DNA from: Symsagittifera roscoffensis
Taxonomy: Eukaryota > Xenacoelomorpha > Acoela > Convolutidae
Assembly (NCBI RefSeq): GCF_963678635.1
Contig: NC_087063.1
Span: 72,129,617-72,193,616 of the forward strand
Direction of reading: 5' to 3'
DNA: 64,000 nt
Part shown: in pieces, positions 34,959-46,300 of the stretch
Layout: each line of letters begins with the position of its first letter
Numbering within the stretch: position 1 is the first letter of the stretch
Position numbers and translations under genes: made by a program
Notes under the pieces: model-generated
Seen by the model: only the letters and a program-made list of their open reading frames with translations
Told to the model about the DNA's origin: nothing
The model's database searches: none

Positions 34959-35029
34959 GTCCTGATCAGATCCGAGCCCAGGACTTTTACAGTCCAATGT
35001 ATATTCTTTACCCTCGGGCTAAGTTGGCT
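34959..35029 (-). other. tRNA-Tyr-like sequence (pseudogene or SINE head)
   Basis: On the minus strand TTAGCCCGAGGGT resembles the A box, and TGGAC-TGTAAAA-GTCCT forms an anticodon arm with four of five pairs and GTA at the anticodon position (Tyr). The B box region GGCTCGGATCT is degenerate and the acceptor stem does not close. It is therefore probably a tRNA-derived SINE remnant or tRNA pseudogene, not an active gene. Confidence 0.4.
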
Positions 35030-36675
35030 AGGAAAACATAGAAGTTTGAACTCATTATGAATCAAGATACAAGAGATTCAAGTGATTCTGTTAAGCAAAA
35101 AGTTAACCCGAAAAACAGTCTATTCTCCAATTTCATAAAGCTTGCTAATCGCAGGCATAAAAGTGGCACCACTCCATCGGCATTAAAAGACTGTCTGAAC
35201 ATAGTTTTGCCTTGATCCGAGCAGTCTTTTGTTCCAATTTTTGAAGAAAGAGCGGAATATGTATGCATGGGTGTTTTTTTTTCAGTCATTTATCGACTTT
35301 TTTTCTTAGCATTTTTGACAGTGTTGTTCCAATCCATATAGAAAAACTCTGTCGCGAGCTCCTTTTTAAAACAATGTTTTACTGTGATTGTAATTTGTTT
35401 TAAAATAATGTTTGTTTGAAAATTGCTCTTCCGTTTAATTTGGGATAATCGACACGCGATATATTGCACTCTTATAACACTCGTACGCGGCGAAATAATG
35501 CTTGTTAAATTGAATTGAGCAACTTAATCCTGTTAAAACATCACGAGACTCAAACCACATCTTTTGTATTTGAAATAGCGTGCGAGGGATAAAAAGAAGA
35601 AAAAATGGGAAGAAATTTTTTTTTTCTTCTTTTTCTAGATTATGCCCTCAACTGTTCAAAGCTTGTTTTTAAAAATGATCTTAGATTGGCGTCGGAACAT
35701 CTCCCTGACGTACGAGCAGTCTTGTTACTGTTTTATTTTTGATAAAAATGATAAAACGCAATTACTAACAAGGATAGCTGGTTACTGTGCAAGTATCGCA
35801 GAATGTTCCGATCATAGTTTATAGAAAACTACGGTTTAGTATGTTTTTTTTTGCAATTTAGTGTAATTTTTTTGGTGTGATAAAACGATCTGACGTATAA
35901 AATTTATAAAGGCATTTTAGTTAGTCATATTAAAATAGGCAAAACGGACAAAAACTTCTGTAGAAAAATGATTAGAAAAATTATAAAAAGTTTTTTGGCG
36001 AAAAGTTTGGCAAAAAGAAATTTTTTGAAATTTTTTTGGCGAAAAGTTTTAGTATTTGGACACCTTTTGGTTTTCAAAACGAAGCTTAAAAACCCAAAAT
36101 AAGACTCAATCAAAACGAAAAATCAAAAATTTTAATTTGAGTTTTTTAAGTTGGTTCTAATCACGACTGAAAGGGCTTTAATATTATATATCACTCAATC
36201 GAGTCCGATGACTATTTGTAGTACCTGATTTTGCGTTAAAAAAACAAAATTACCCGAATACAAAGTTCTTCCCCATTTTCAATGGTCGGAACAAAAACGG
36301 CTTAATAAATCAATCAAAAGAATTCGTCTAAAACTTATTTATTCATTGAATCCATATATTAACCCAGCTTTTTTTATTCTCGCTGTTTTCAAATCTAGCT
36401 GTTTTTGAAATAGCGACAAATTTTCTATTCTAGATCTTTTGATTGCAGAATCAATTCAAAAAACTAAGTAGATCACATGAATTGTTATATACATTTTTAT
36501 GGCTAACGTCTGTATACACTAAGTGTAAAACGAAAGCTTGTTCATCAAGTTAAAATGAAATTTTCCACCTCACAAAAAAATGACAGTCAGTTCTTTTTTA
36601 AGGAAAAATAAGTTTTTGTAAAACAAACAACCTGTTCCCTTTTTAACACCCCTACTAACACCCCTACTACTTTTA
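35030..36675. other. AT-rich intronic sequence, nothing recognised
   Basis: Short chance ORFs only; no repeat family noticed. Confidence 0.4.
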
Positions 36676-36679
36676 CTAA

Positions 36680-36701
36680 GCCCCCCCCCCCCATAAACGC
36701 A

Positions 36702-36736
<35 letters not shown>
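36680..36736 (+). repeat. Poly-C tract and (CA)n microsatellite
   Basis: A run of C is followed by CACACACATA and about 16 CA units. Just downstream (36806-36866) a 23-bp unit, AAAGGGGTGGATAATTAGGA plus GCG, is repeated twice. Confidence 0.95.
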
Positions 36737-36739
<3 letters not shown>

Positions 36740-37392
36740 CACATCACTGTGTCCCCTTCCCGTAAATCTGGGGCAGAATAAATGTAGGGAGGGATGTCAC
36801 ATGGATGTTAAAGGGGTGGATAATTAGGAGCGATGTAAAGGGGTGGATAATTAGGAGCGGTTGGCGGTTGGGGTTAAAGGGTTAAATATTGGGCGTAACT
36901 TAAAAAAAGAATGTAGGGGTAAACTCCAGGGGTAAAAGAATTTAGACTGAAAGCTCAAAATGTATGTAAAACTAAATAAATACAAAAAATTTGAATATGA
37001 AAAGTAGACGATAAGATAATGATTTTTAGCACAAGCCAAGTGTAAATCTCAATTTCAAGATAGTATTGTGTGCTTACCGAATGAAAGCTTCCAATTTTCC
37101 TGGTATAACATTGAATTGTTCAGACTTGCCTTAAGAAATTATAATCCACTATAATGTAATATGGTTGATTTTATTAATTTTTATTAGGTTTATTTGGCGA
37201 TTTTTGGAAATTTAGTTGAGCCATATTAAACATGCAACCTGAAGCTCAAATTTAGAAACCAGAAAATGATTCTGTTTTTCAATTCGGAGCTTTTTTTGTT
37301 CTACCTTTCACCTTTTTCTAATTTCAATTTCGTACTTAATGAAAATTTTTCTCCAATTTCTAGACTGATTACAAGACCAAGCCAAACTGTGC

Positions 37393-37722
37393 ACTGGCTA
37401 GGCGCATATTTTGCGTCTGCATATTCCTGGATTCCAGAGACAAGCCTTCAAACGTGTTAAAATTTTGTCGGAACAATCAAAGAAAACGAAAGAACAAAAG
37501 AAGAACAAAGGCAGCATCCTTGTTGCTGAAACCGCTCTCAATTCACAAACAGCACAGTTTGGCCTCGTAATATATTCACCAACAATTGGTAGACAGATGG
37601 AGAAACTCATAAAAAGCAAATTTGATTGCATTTCCGAGAATTTGAGCCAAACGAAGGACATTTTTTCAAGCCACGGAAGTTTTTTCCTATATTACAATTC
37701 TGCTTTCTTTTTTAAAAAATAA
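37393..37722 (+). other. Unassigned ORF in intron 4
   Basis: A frame opens just after CTAG and runs about 107 residues to TAA at 37720-37722. It is Lys/Gln-rich at first, then GSILVAETALNSQTAQFG. The local base composition is less AT-rich than the flanks and looks exon-like, but I recognise no family and it does not fit into the vWA join between 27281 and 37906. It could be a fragment of an unknown mobile element or chance. A short inverted match (GCCAAACTGTGC at ~37380 and ~37562) brackets part of it. Confidence 0.2.
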
Positions 37723-37905
37723 AAAAGAAAGGAATTCGCTTAAGCTTTGGTAATCAACTGAAATGTACACTAATTTCTCCTAATTATCGAAAAAAAAACT
37801 TCAATTTCACTTAAACATATTTTCGAGGAAACATTTAGTGAATGAGAAAAATCATGTTTTTTAAATTGGAAAGTAAATAAAATCCTTGTGATATCTGAGA
37901 TTTAG

Positions 37906-40900
37906 CTGATAGCTAGCAGACCAGAATATGCGCATCATTACCAAAGCTGGGACGAAGTGGAAGACGATATAGAAACAATCAAAGACGATTTGTGCAGACT
38001 AGAGATGGGACAGACAACACTACCTACCTGTCCACCAAGTACAACAACTCCTCTCGCAACTTATCCGCCAGCAACATCTCCTCCGACTACGCAACCGCCA
38101 GCAACTTCTCCTCCTGCTACGCAAGCGCCAGCAACTTCTCCTCCTGCTACCCAGCCTCCAGTAACTTCTCCTCCTACTACTCAACCACCAGTAACTCCTC
38201 CTCCCGCTACGCAACCACCAGTAACTCCTCCTCCCGCTACGCAACCACCAGTAACTCCTCCTCCGGCTACCCAGCCTCCAGCAACTTCTCCTCCTGCTAC
38301 TCCAGCCCCCGTTACCCCTTCTCCTGCTACTCAACCGCCATCCACACCTCCTCCCGCTACGCAACCACCAGTAACTCCTCCTCCCACTACTCAACCACCA
38401 GTAACTCCTCCTCCCACTACTCAACCACCAGTAACTCCTCCTCCCGCTACGCAACCACCAGTAACTCCTCCTCCGGCTACCCAGCCTCCAGCAACTTCTC
38501 CTCCTGCTACTCCAGCCCCCGTTACCCCTCCTCCTGCTACTCAACCGCCAGCCACACCTCCTCCCGTTACGCAACCACCAGTAACTCCTCCTCTAACTAC
38601 TCAACCACCAGTAACTCCTCCTCCCGCTACGCAACCACCAGTAACTCCTCCTCCGGCTACCCAGCCTCCAGCAACTTCTCCTCCTGCTACTCCACCCCAA
38701 GTTACCCCTCCTCCTGCTACTCAACCGCCAGCCACACCTCCTCCCGCTACGCAACCACCAGTAACTCCTCCTCCGGCTACCCAGCCTCCAGCAACTTCTC
38801 CTCCTGCTACTCCAGCCTCCGTTACCCCTCCTCCTGCTACTCAACCGCCAGCCACACCTCCTCCCGTTACGCAACCACCAGTAACTCCTCCTCTAACTAC
38901 TCAACCACCAGTAACTCCTCCTCTAACTACTCAACCACCAGTAACTCCTCCTCCCGCTACGCAACCACCAGTAACTCCTCCTCCGGCTACCCAGCCTCCA
39001 GCAACTTCTCCTCCTGCTACTCCACCCCAAGTTACCCCTCCTCCTGCTACTCAACCGCCAGCCACACCTCCTCCCGCTACGCAACCACCAGTAACTCCTC
39101 CTCCGGCTACCCAGCCTCCAGCAACTTCTCCTCCTGCTACTCCAGCCTCCGTTACCCCTCCTCCTGCTACTCAACCACCAGCCACACCTCCCGCTACGCA
39201 ACCACCAGTAACTCCTCCTCCCGCTACGCAACCACCAGTAACTCCTCCTCCGGCTACCCCGCCTCCAGCAACATCTTCTCCTGCTACCCAGCCTCCAGCC
39301 ACACCTCCCGCTACGCAACCACCAGTAACTCCTACTCCCGCTACGCAACCACCAGTAACTCCTCCTCCGGCTACCCCGCCTCCAGCAACATCTCCTCCTG
39401 CTACCCAGCCTCCTGTAGTCGGATCAACAGCGCCCCTAGTTCCGACTACAAATCTCCCACCTGCAGCCGGATCAATAGCATCAGCACCCTTGGTTCCGAC
39501 TACAAATCCACAGTCTGCTACTCAAACGCCAGCCACCCCTCCCGCTACGCAACCATCAGTAACACCTCCTCCTGCTACGCAACCAACAGTAACTCCTCCT
39601 CCGGCTACCCCGCCTCCAGCAACATCTCCTCCTGCTACCCAGCCTCCAGCAACATCTCCTCCTGCTACCCAGCCTCCTGTGGTCGGATCAACAGCGCCCC
39701 TAATTCCGACAACAAATCTCCCACCTGCAGCGGGATCAATAGCATCAGCACCCCTGGTTCCGACTACAAATCCACAGCCTGTCACTCAAACGCCAGCCAC
39801 ACCTCCCACTACGCAACCACCTGTAACTCCTCCTCCCGCTACGCAACCACCAGTAACTCCTCCTCCGGCTACCCCGCCTCCAGCAACATCTCCTCCTGCT
39901 ACCCAGCCTCCAGCAGCTTCTCCTCCTGCTACCCAGCCTCCTGTGGTTGGATCAACAGCACCCCTCGTTCCGACTACAAATCTCCCACCTGCAGCCGGAT
40001 CAATAGCATCAGCACCCCTGGTTCCGACTACAAATCCACAGCCTGCTAATCAAACGCCAGCCACAGCTCCCACTACGCAACCACCAGTAACTCCTACTCC
40101 GGGTTCCCCGCCTCCAGCAACATCTCCTCCGCCCACCACGCCTCCAGCAACATCTCCTGCTACCCAGCCTCCAGCAGCTTCTCCTCCTGCTACCAAGCCT
40201 CCTGTAGTCGGATCAACAGCACCCCTCGTTCCGACTACAAATCTCCCACCTGCAGCCGGATCAACAGCATCAGCACCCCTAGTTCCGACTACAAATCTCC
40301 CTCCTGCAGCCGGCTCAACAGCATCTGCACCCCTAGTTCCGACCACAAATATCCCTCCTGCAGCCGGATCAACAGCATCAGCGCCCCTGGTTCCGACTAC
40401 AAACTCCCCTCCTGTAGCTGGATCAACAGCGCCCCTGGTTCCGACTACCAATCCACAGCCCGGTACGCAACCGCCCGTCACACCTCCTCCCGCTACTCAA
40501 CCTCCAGCCAGCCCTCCTCCAGCTACTGGATCTAGTGGCCCATCTGGAGGACCTGGAGCAAAAACTGGCTCTACTGTACCAGCTACTGGATCTAATGGCC
40601 CATCTGCAACGAGTACCCCATCTGGAGGTGGATCAACTAACCCTGTTGGTCCTGGACCATCAAATGGCCCATCTGGACCTGCAACGAGTGGCCCATCTGG
40701 AGCTGGATCAACTAACGCAGTTGGTTCTGGACCATCAAATGGCCCATCTGGACCTGCAATGAGTAGCCCATCTGGAGCTGGATCAACTAACCCAGTTGGT
40801 CCTGGACCATCAAATGGCCCATCTGGTGCAAACTCTGGTGCCTCTCCGACAGGAGCAACAGGACAAGGAAGCAGCACTACTCTTGGGGGTGGTTTTGGAG

Positions 40901-41169
40901 GCACTCCTCCTCCTATGCAGACTAGTCCACCCTTTAGTGCCAATCCGATTGGCCCAACCACTACTTCTCTTATTGGTCCAGGTGCCTCGGGTAGCAGTGT
41001 TGATTACGATTATGCAGACACACCTGAAAATCCTCAACAGTTCCAGCAGCAGGTCCAATTTGCGTCCGCTAAACATTTGCAATCATATCAGCCATTGTTA
41101 CTAACGGGATTACTTGGGTTTATCTCTTTGTGTTTCCTGACTTACCGCTACAGAGTATCAGCCGTATAA
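37906..41169 (+). CDS. Gene 1 last exon: end of vWA, mucin-like stalk, transmembrane tail
   Basis: The exon starts after GATTTAG (phase 0). LIASRPEYAHHYQSWDEVED then DIETIKDDLC is the closing helix and Cys of the vWA domain. From about 38030 to 40530 the protein is almost pure Pro/Thr/Ser/Ala in 10-residue units such as PPATQPPVTP, later interleaved with GSTAPLVPTTNLPPAAG units. This is a stalk suited to dense O-glycosylation. A Gly/Pro/Ser part with GPSNGPSG and AGSTNPVGPG units follows (40530-40860), then an acidic DYDYADTPEN stretch. The C-terminus has a hydrophobic helix, LLLTGLLGFISLCFLTY (about 41093-41143), and the basic tail RYRVSAV before TAA. Together with the signal peptide seen in the paralogue this suggests a type I membrane mucin. 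The exon codes for 1,087 residues. Confidence 0.78.
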   Translation: MIASRPEYAHHYQSWDEVEDDIETIKDDLCRLEMGQTTLPTCPPSTTTPLATYPPATSPPTTQPPATSPPATQAPATSPPATQPPVTSPPTTQPPVTPPPATQPPVTPPPATQPPVTPPPATQPPATSPPATPAPVTPSPATQPPSTPPPATQPPVTPPPTTQPPVTPPPTTQPPVTPPPATQPPVTPPPATQPPATSPPATPAPVTPPPATQPPATPPPVTQPPVTPPLTTQPPVTPPPATQPPVTPPPATQPPATSPPATPPQVTPPPATQPPATPPPATQPPVTPPPATQPPATSPPATPASVTPPPATQPPATPPPVTQPPVTPPLTTQPPVTPPLTTQPPVTPPPATQPPVTPPPATQPPATSPPATPPQVTPPPATQPPATPPPATQPPVTPPPATQPPATSPPATPASVTPPPATQPPATPPATQPPVTPPPATQPPVTPPPATPPPATSSPATQPPATPPATQPPVTPTPATQPPVTPPPATPPPATSPPATQPPVVGSTAPLVPTTNLPPAAGSIASAPLVPTTNPQSATQTPATPPATQPSVTPPPATQPTVTPPPATPPPATSPPATQPPATSPPATQPPVVGSTAPLIPTTNLPPAAGSIASAPLVPTTNPQPVTQTPATPPTTQPPVTPPPATQPPVTPPPATPPPATSPPATQPPAASPPATQPPVVGSTAPLVPTTNLPPAAGSIASAPLVPTTNPQPANQTPATAPTTQPPVTPTPGSPPPATSPPPTTPPATSPATQPPAASPPATKPPVVGSTAPLVPTTNLPPAAGSTASAPLVPTTNLPPAAGSTASAPLVPTTNIPPAAGSTASAPLVPTTNSPPVAGSTAPLVPTTNPQPGTQPPVTPPPATQPPASPPPATGSSGPSGGPGAKTGSTVPATGSNGPSATSTPSGGGSTNPVGPGPSNGPSGPATSGPSGAGSTNAVGSGPSNGPSGPAMSSPSGAGSTNPVGPGPSNGPSGANSGASPTGATGQGSSTTLGGGFGGTPPPMQTSPPFSANPIGPTTTSLIGPGASGSSVDYDYADTPENPQQFQQQVQFASAKHLQSYQPLLLTGLLGFISLCFLTYRYRVSAV
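38040..40500 (+). repeat. 30-bp coding minisatellite in the mucin stalk
   Basis: The DNA unit GTAACTCCTCCTCCCGCTAC plus GCAACCACCA (30 bp, 10 codons) is repeated throughout. Because 30 is a multiple of three, unequal exchange changes stalk length without breaking the frame. A longer 330-bp unit is duplicated at 38581-38910 and 38911 onward, almost without difference for about 270 bp. The second half (39420-40460) repeats a block coding APLVPTTNLPPAAGS several times. The other frames also stay open because of the repeat; the 685-codon frame at 37992-40049 is such a shadow. Confidence 0.95.
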
Positions 41170-43061
41170 AAAATCATGAAGCTTCAAAAATGGGAGAGGT
41201 TCTATATCAGATATTACAGTTTTCAGTCATTAACCATTATTCGGAGGCAATTTTTTTTTCAGGCAAGTGTATTCTTAGGTTGGGTTGACTTACTTTGTTG
41301 ATTCTTTCTACAATTAATATTTAAAAAATTCTTCATAAGTATGAATCTAAATTTCATCATAACATAAAATCAAAAAACTCAAAACCATTGTCGATCGCTT
41401 GATATGGATAAATTTTGTCTGTTTAAGGAAGAAAACTTCAAAAAAATATGTTTTTGAGCCACTTTACCTAATATCAAAAGTGTTAAACTTTCGAAATATC
41501 GAATGACCAAATTACTAGATAAATAGTTTGTTTTGTTTTAGGATTCCTCGGTGTCAATATAAAAATACATGATCATCACGGAATGGAAATGTAACCCTAC
41601 AATCCTAATCTCATATAGTGCATTGAAAAAAATTTGTCGATTATTCCAAAAAACTAAATGAAATTTATCTGTTTTCTTAGATTCATGACATTTGTGATAC
41701 TATAGAAATGTTCCGTAATTTATAAAAGTTTTCTCTCCAAAAAATCCAGAACAAATGATCGTACCGAGAAAAAAAACTATCAATAGCACATTAAAACAAA
41801 TAAATTCAACAGTTTTTAAAATTTAAGTTTGAGTTTCTTTTTTCGAAGTAAAAGGCCTGCAAAAACGCACAAAATCAGTCGACGAGGTTTTTTTTAATGC
41901 TTTTTTTCAATCTTCTACTTTTTGCAAAAACAAAAAGTAACCAAAAGTTCTCCGCAGAGTAACAATTTAGCCTGGTCTGTCTAGTTCTTTGATAACTTTG
42001 TACATATTTTAACGCGCTTGTTGATTTGTTGCGGATTAATTGGATGATTAAACTGATTCTGAATGAATTTTGTTTACCCACACAATAGTACATTTATACT
42101 ATCATATGATTCCTTTCAATGTTAGAAAATAGAAACCTAATAGTTGGCTTGGATGAAAAATTACAAACATTGTGTCGTGTTTTAGCTTGAAATATTGTGT
42201 GATTTACTATAGAAAATTGATGAATTCATTTTTATGTGCTTAATTTTACTTTCTGTACCCTCATCTTCAAAAGAAAGTTTTTAGTTTATGTAATTACCTT
42301 AAAATTGTTTTTGACTGGTTTTGACGAAACTAAATTATGTTTTTCTTTCAACAAAAAAACCTGCATTACAAAGTGTAATCTTAAGTTTTTTATAAAACAT
42401 CATTTCTAAAAATAATTTAAAAAAATGAAAAACCGACTGAAAAAAGTTAAGGTTAATTTTGCCCTTTGTAACAATGGAAATCAATCTTTTGGTATTGAAA
42501 AACTACGGGAGTCTGAGAATGTAATCAATCAATCTAAAAGCGTTCAATTTAACCTGTGTGGCATCTTATTTAAAAGTAAATGATTTGAAAGGGCTCATAA
42601 TAACAAGTAATGCAGGTTTCAAATTCCTACAGATATGAGTAACCTTAAAATCTATTTAAATCGACAATTTTTGACAATTTTTTCGATTACCCATTTTATA
42701 AGTATTATATACAGGTTATATTCAGATTTTCCAGACTATTAAACAATAAAGAAATATTGAAAAAAAGTTTGACCATATGCTTTTCAGTTGATTTTTTTGA
42801 TGCTTTGTCGACAAAAATAAACAATGAGAATAAAAAATATCTAAATTTTTTTGCACCAACAATGTTTTTATGATGTTTTTAATCATATGAAACTTGCCTA
42901 ATTAATTTGAACCTAAGACCTTAAAATATGAATGCCATTTCAAAAATTTTTGCACAGTTCTTCTTCTCTTTACCACGGGAACCTTTAGTTTAGAACAATT
43001 TGAAAGAGAATCCCTTCAACGCAAAAATTTGCAGTAGAAAACTCTCCTCGAGTGGCTCTTG
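41170..43061. other. 3' flank of gene 1, AT-rich
   Basis: A possible polyadenylation signal AATAAA lies at 41799-41804, 630 bp after the stop; no stronger candidate is nearer. Otherwise nothing recognisable. Confidence 0.35.
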
Positions 43062-43304
43062 AAAAATTAATATAAAACGATTTAAATGCATTTTTGCAAG
43101 TACTGAAAGTTATCAAATCTCAACAAAACTTGTTTAACTATTTTTTTGTTCCGAAGTTGGTCAATTTTTTCTACTCGAGAAAATCTCGAGAAGAAAAAAT
43201 TGACCAATTTCGAAAACAAAAAAATTATTTAAACAAGTTTTGTTGAGATTTGATAATTTTCAGTACTTGCAAAAATGCATTTAAATCGATCTATATTAAT
43301 TTTT
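43062..43304. repeat. Near-perfect long hairpin (118-bp arms, 5-base loop)
   Basis: The arms at 43062-43179 and 43185-43304 are reverse complements with only a handful of differences; they meet at CTCGAG-AAAAT-CTCGAG. The shared words include TTTAAATGCATTTTTGCAAG. Such a tight palindrome is either a recent foldback insertion or a hairpin-RNA source; it would also extrude as a cruciform. There is no ORF. Confidence 0.92.
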
Positions 43305-46300
43305 GATGCTGAAAAAGACTTTAAGATAAAGACCGTTAAAAACGTTTAATCCATTCTAAATTGAATTACTTATCTAAATGGGCTATCAAAAATCGATTAC
43401 GATAAGTATATTATCAGTATAAAAACCGTTTCAAATCAATTTCAATCTCAAATTTGTCAGTGCGGGTAAAACTCCTATAAATTGGTAGTTGTATCATAAT
43501 AAATGTTCAATTGTTTCAGAAACGTTTTATAAATGTTTTAGAAAACTCAAATTTGTTTTGGATTAATTCCTTCAGAAAAAATTTGTATCTTAAATGCAGA
43601 TTGCGCTATGGAGAAACAACAGAGTGAGCAAGGCAGAAAAGCAATTAATTTGTAAATGCAAAAATCAACTTTCAAACATTTCAACAAAAAAAAACTTATC
43701 TAAACACTAAGTTTTTCGAATTGGGTTATTTTAATCCGAGAAAAAAATTTTATTGAAAGTATTTTAAAAACTCTAAAACTTTATTGTGGTCTCAATTTTT
43801 TCTCCCTAAGCCGAAAACTTAGAAGAAAAAAATCAATTTTGTTTTCCTTGAAATTACTGAAAGTACTCTATGCTGCCTCTGATTTTTTTGAGCAAAGCTT
43901 CATTTTGAACGAGAGTTTAATTCAAATTTCGTGTTTTTAAAAAAATTGAAAAAGCTGCCACATCAAAAAACTGTCAAACATACACACCCAAATTTCAGTA
44001 TTTAAAAAACAAAAACTTTACGTCAGCTATTTTATGAATAATCTTTCTCCGAAAACCGAAATTTTGAAAATAAACCATTTTTTTCCTAATTTTATTGAGA
44101 CTTATTCAATTATTTTCTAGCTCTGTTTTTTTGAGCGAAGCTTCATTTAAACCGATAAATTAAGTATAAATGCGTGTGTTTTGAGAAAATTTGAAAAAGC
44201 TAACATATCCAAAACACTATCAAAATCACAGGATTAAATTGGTATCAAAACGATTTCTCATCTTTATGCAAGTTGTTGGTAAGATATGAAAAAATTTGTC
44301 GCAAATTATATTGCGCTATGTATGAAAACGTTTTTCATAGAACTTTTTTGCTCTGGAAAACCGTGAAAATACAAACTAATTGATAAAAAAAAGATTTGGA
44401 AAAATTTTTCTGGTACATGATACTTTTTTATTAGATCTTGGCTTTTTTCACCATGCAAGTTTTGTCTCGCAACAGTTATAGAAAGATTAGTACAAGAATA
44501 TGGAGATAAGTGACAGAATAAATTTCGATTAAAAACAAAAAAAAATTTAAGTAAAAACAAAAACAAAAAATTTTTAAGTAAAAACAAAAAAAATCATTAT
44601 TTTTTCGAAGTCTGTCATCTTAGCAAAGCTAAGAAAACAATTCAAAAAAATAATCAACAACAGATCGTTTTTCCGCGTAAGGAAACAAATGGATTGACAA
44701 AAAATGGAGAAGTAAAATATAAATACTTGAATATAAGATTCAGTTTAGGAAAAATAAATTTTCTTTGAATTTTCTCATTTTTATCTTCAACAGTATCAAG
44801 GTGAGTTGTGTTGCAACTTTTGTCAAGTAGGCTAAAATGTTTGATTGGGTGTGCAACAAAGCATTTGCAACCCGCCAAAAGTTTCGAAAAAACTTACAAC
44901 TACTTTTCAGCAACTTGTAGAACAACTTTCTGTGATAAATTTTTCGAAATCACTTAGAACAACTTTCTGCACTAACTGATAAGAACGAAAAATTACTTTT
45001 TTGTGATTTGAACTTTGGTTTCCGACCTAAAAAAGGATACAATCAATAAGACTGCATAAAGTTATAGAAGACTTTGACTGGTCTGTTTCAGGAAACTTTC
45101 ACTTTTAAATCAAATAAAAATCAAAATTCAAACTGATATTTTTTGACCTTGAATTTCTTCAATTCTCCTATTTTTGCTTAATTCATGTCGTTTTCCTATG
45201 TACTAAACCATCATAGCTGTAACTTACTTCTTATTGTACTCAGTTTCAGAAGTTTTATTTAACCAGACGTACAATAATAATTAAAGTGCAGCTATGATTT
45301 CAACGGTTTCAAAATTTCAAAAGTCGCATAACAATCGAACTTGATTGTTTGTGAGTTTTAACCGCAACTAACTATAAAAACAAAACAAAACAAAATCTAC
45401 CTTTTGAGTGATTATACATGTTATATTTAGACCACAAAATTGATGTATTGTCATTATAATTAGTTGCTTTTAAGAAATTAAAACTTTTATAGCAATTAAA
45501 GTTAATAATTTTCGGCATTCAAACTGATTCTACTCGTACCCAACAAAAACAGTTTTTCTTCAAAAATTATATAAATTACCTAGACAATTTTTTTAATTTC
45601 TTTTACAGAAACGATCTATTTTTTTCTTAGTTTAGAAATAAACTATTTCTGGAAAGAAATAGGCAGAATTCAGTTCACAGCTCAAGCGCATTGAGATGAA
45701 CATGGTCCGAGTCTACACAATAGCCGTAGAAATACAATGCAAATTAACACTTGTTATTAAAAGTGTTGCTTTGGATTAGGTTGCTAAAATTATCGTACAG
45801 TATCAGGTCATAGCGCTTAGCACAACAGCTTTCTAAATTGCAGGTTGGTAGTTTGGGCCCCCATTACGAGAGCTTTTTTCTAGCTAGAAATTGCTTAGAT
45901 TTAGCTAATATCTGATCAGAGATAAGATCAGAAACAAAGAATTTTAGGTACATCCCTGCTTTATATACACATTTTACAAAAAACTTCCGACCAGAAAAAA
46001 CTATTAGGTATAAATATTCCAGGTCAGAAATAAACTCTTTTCTCTGTACGGGTATTTTGTCGGGATAATTTTTATCTTTGTTTTTTATATAACAAGATTT
46101 TTCGAACCTTTGTTGTTCAAATTTTTTTTTCTCTTGCAAAGACTTAGAAAACGGAATAGATAAATGATGACAGATAAAAAATCATAAATCCTAAATAAAA
46201 AAAATTGACTAAAAATAGATGAAAAATTTCGAAACAATTTAGCAAAATTGAAACAATTCTCGAAATTTAATGGATTTATTAAAAACAAAGTTCGCGTTTA

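Larger units (their letters stand above)
27282..37905 (+). other. Gene 1 intron 4 (apparent GC-AG, 10.6 kb, phase 0)
   Basis: The donor GAG|GCTGGG and the acceptor GATTTAG|CTG join the two halves of the last vWA helix. It contains the 1.98-kb tandem duplication, a tRNA-Tyr-like sequence, a CA microsatellite and an unassigned ORF. The donor choice is inferred from protein continuity. Confidence 0.5.
275..41169 (+). other. Gene 1 span: lysozyme-like / vWA / mucin-like membrane protein
   Basis: Four + strand coding exons (275-462, 12207-12559, 26885-27281, 37906-41169) share consistent phases: the first needs one base from an upstream exon, then the joins are phase 0, phase 2 and phase 0. Together they encode about 1,400 residues. 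The order is lysozyme-like domain, Cys-rich linker, vWA domain, Pro/Thr-rich stalk, Gly/Pro/Ser-rich segment, transmembrane helix and a short basic tail. The vWA domain is split over three exons and reads through each join without losing core motifs, which is the main support for one gene. The first exon lies left of the window. The inferred location is the cell surface. A cDNA spanning the four exons would settle the model. Confidence 0.6.

Noticed and set aside
38020-40961. Long minus-strand ORFs (Arg/Ser/Gly-rich) opposite the mucin exon
   Set aside because: They mirror the 30-bp repeat, whose complement also lacks stops; composition is repetitive and they carry no independent signal.
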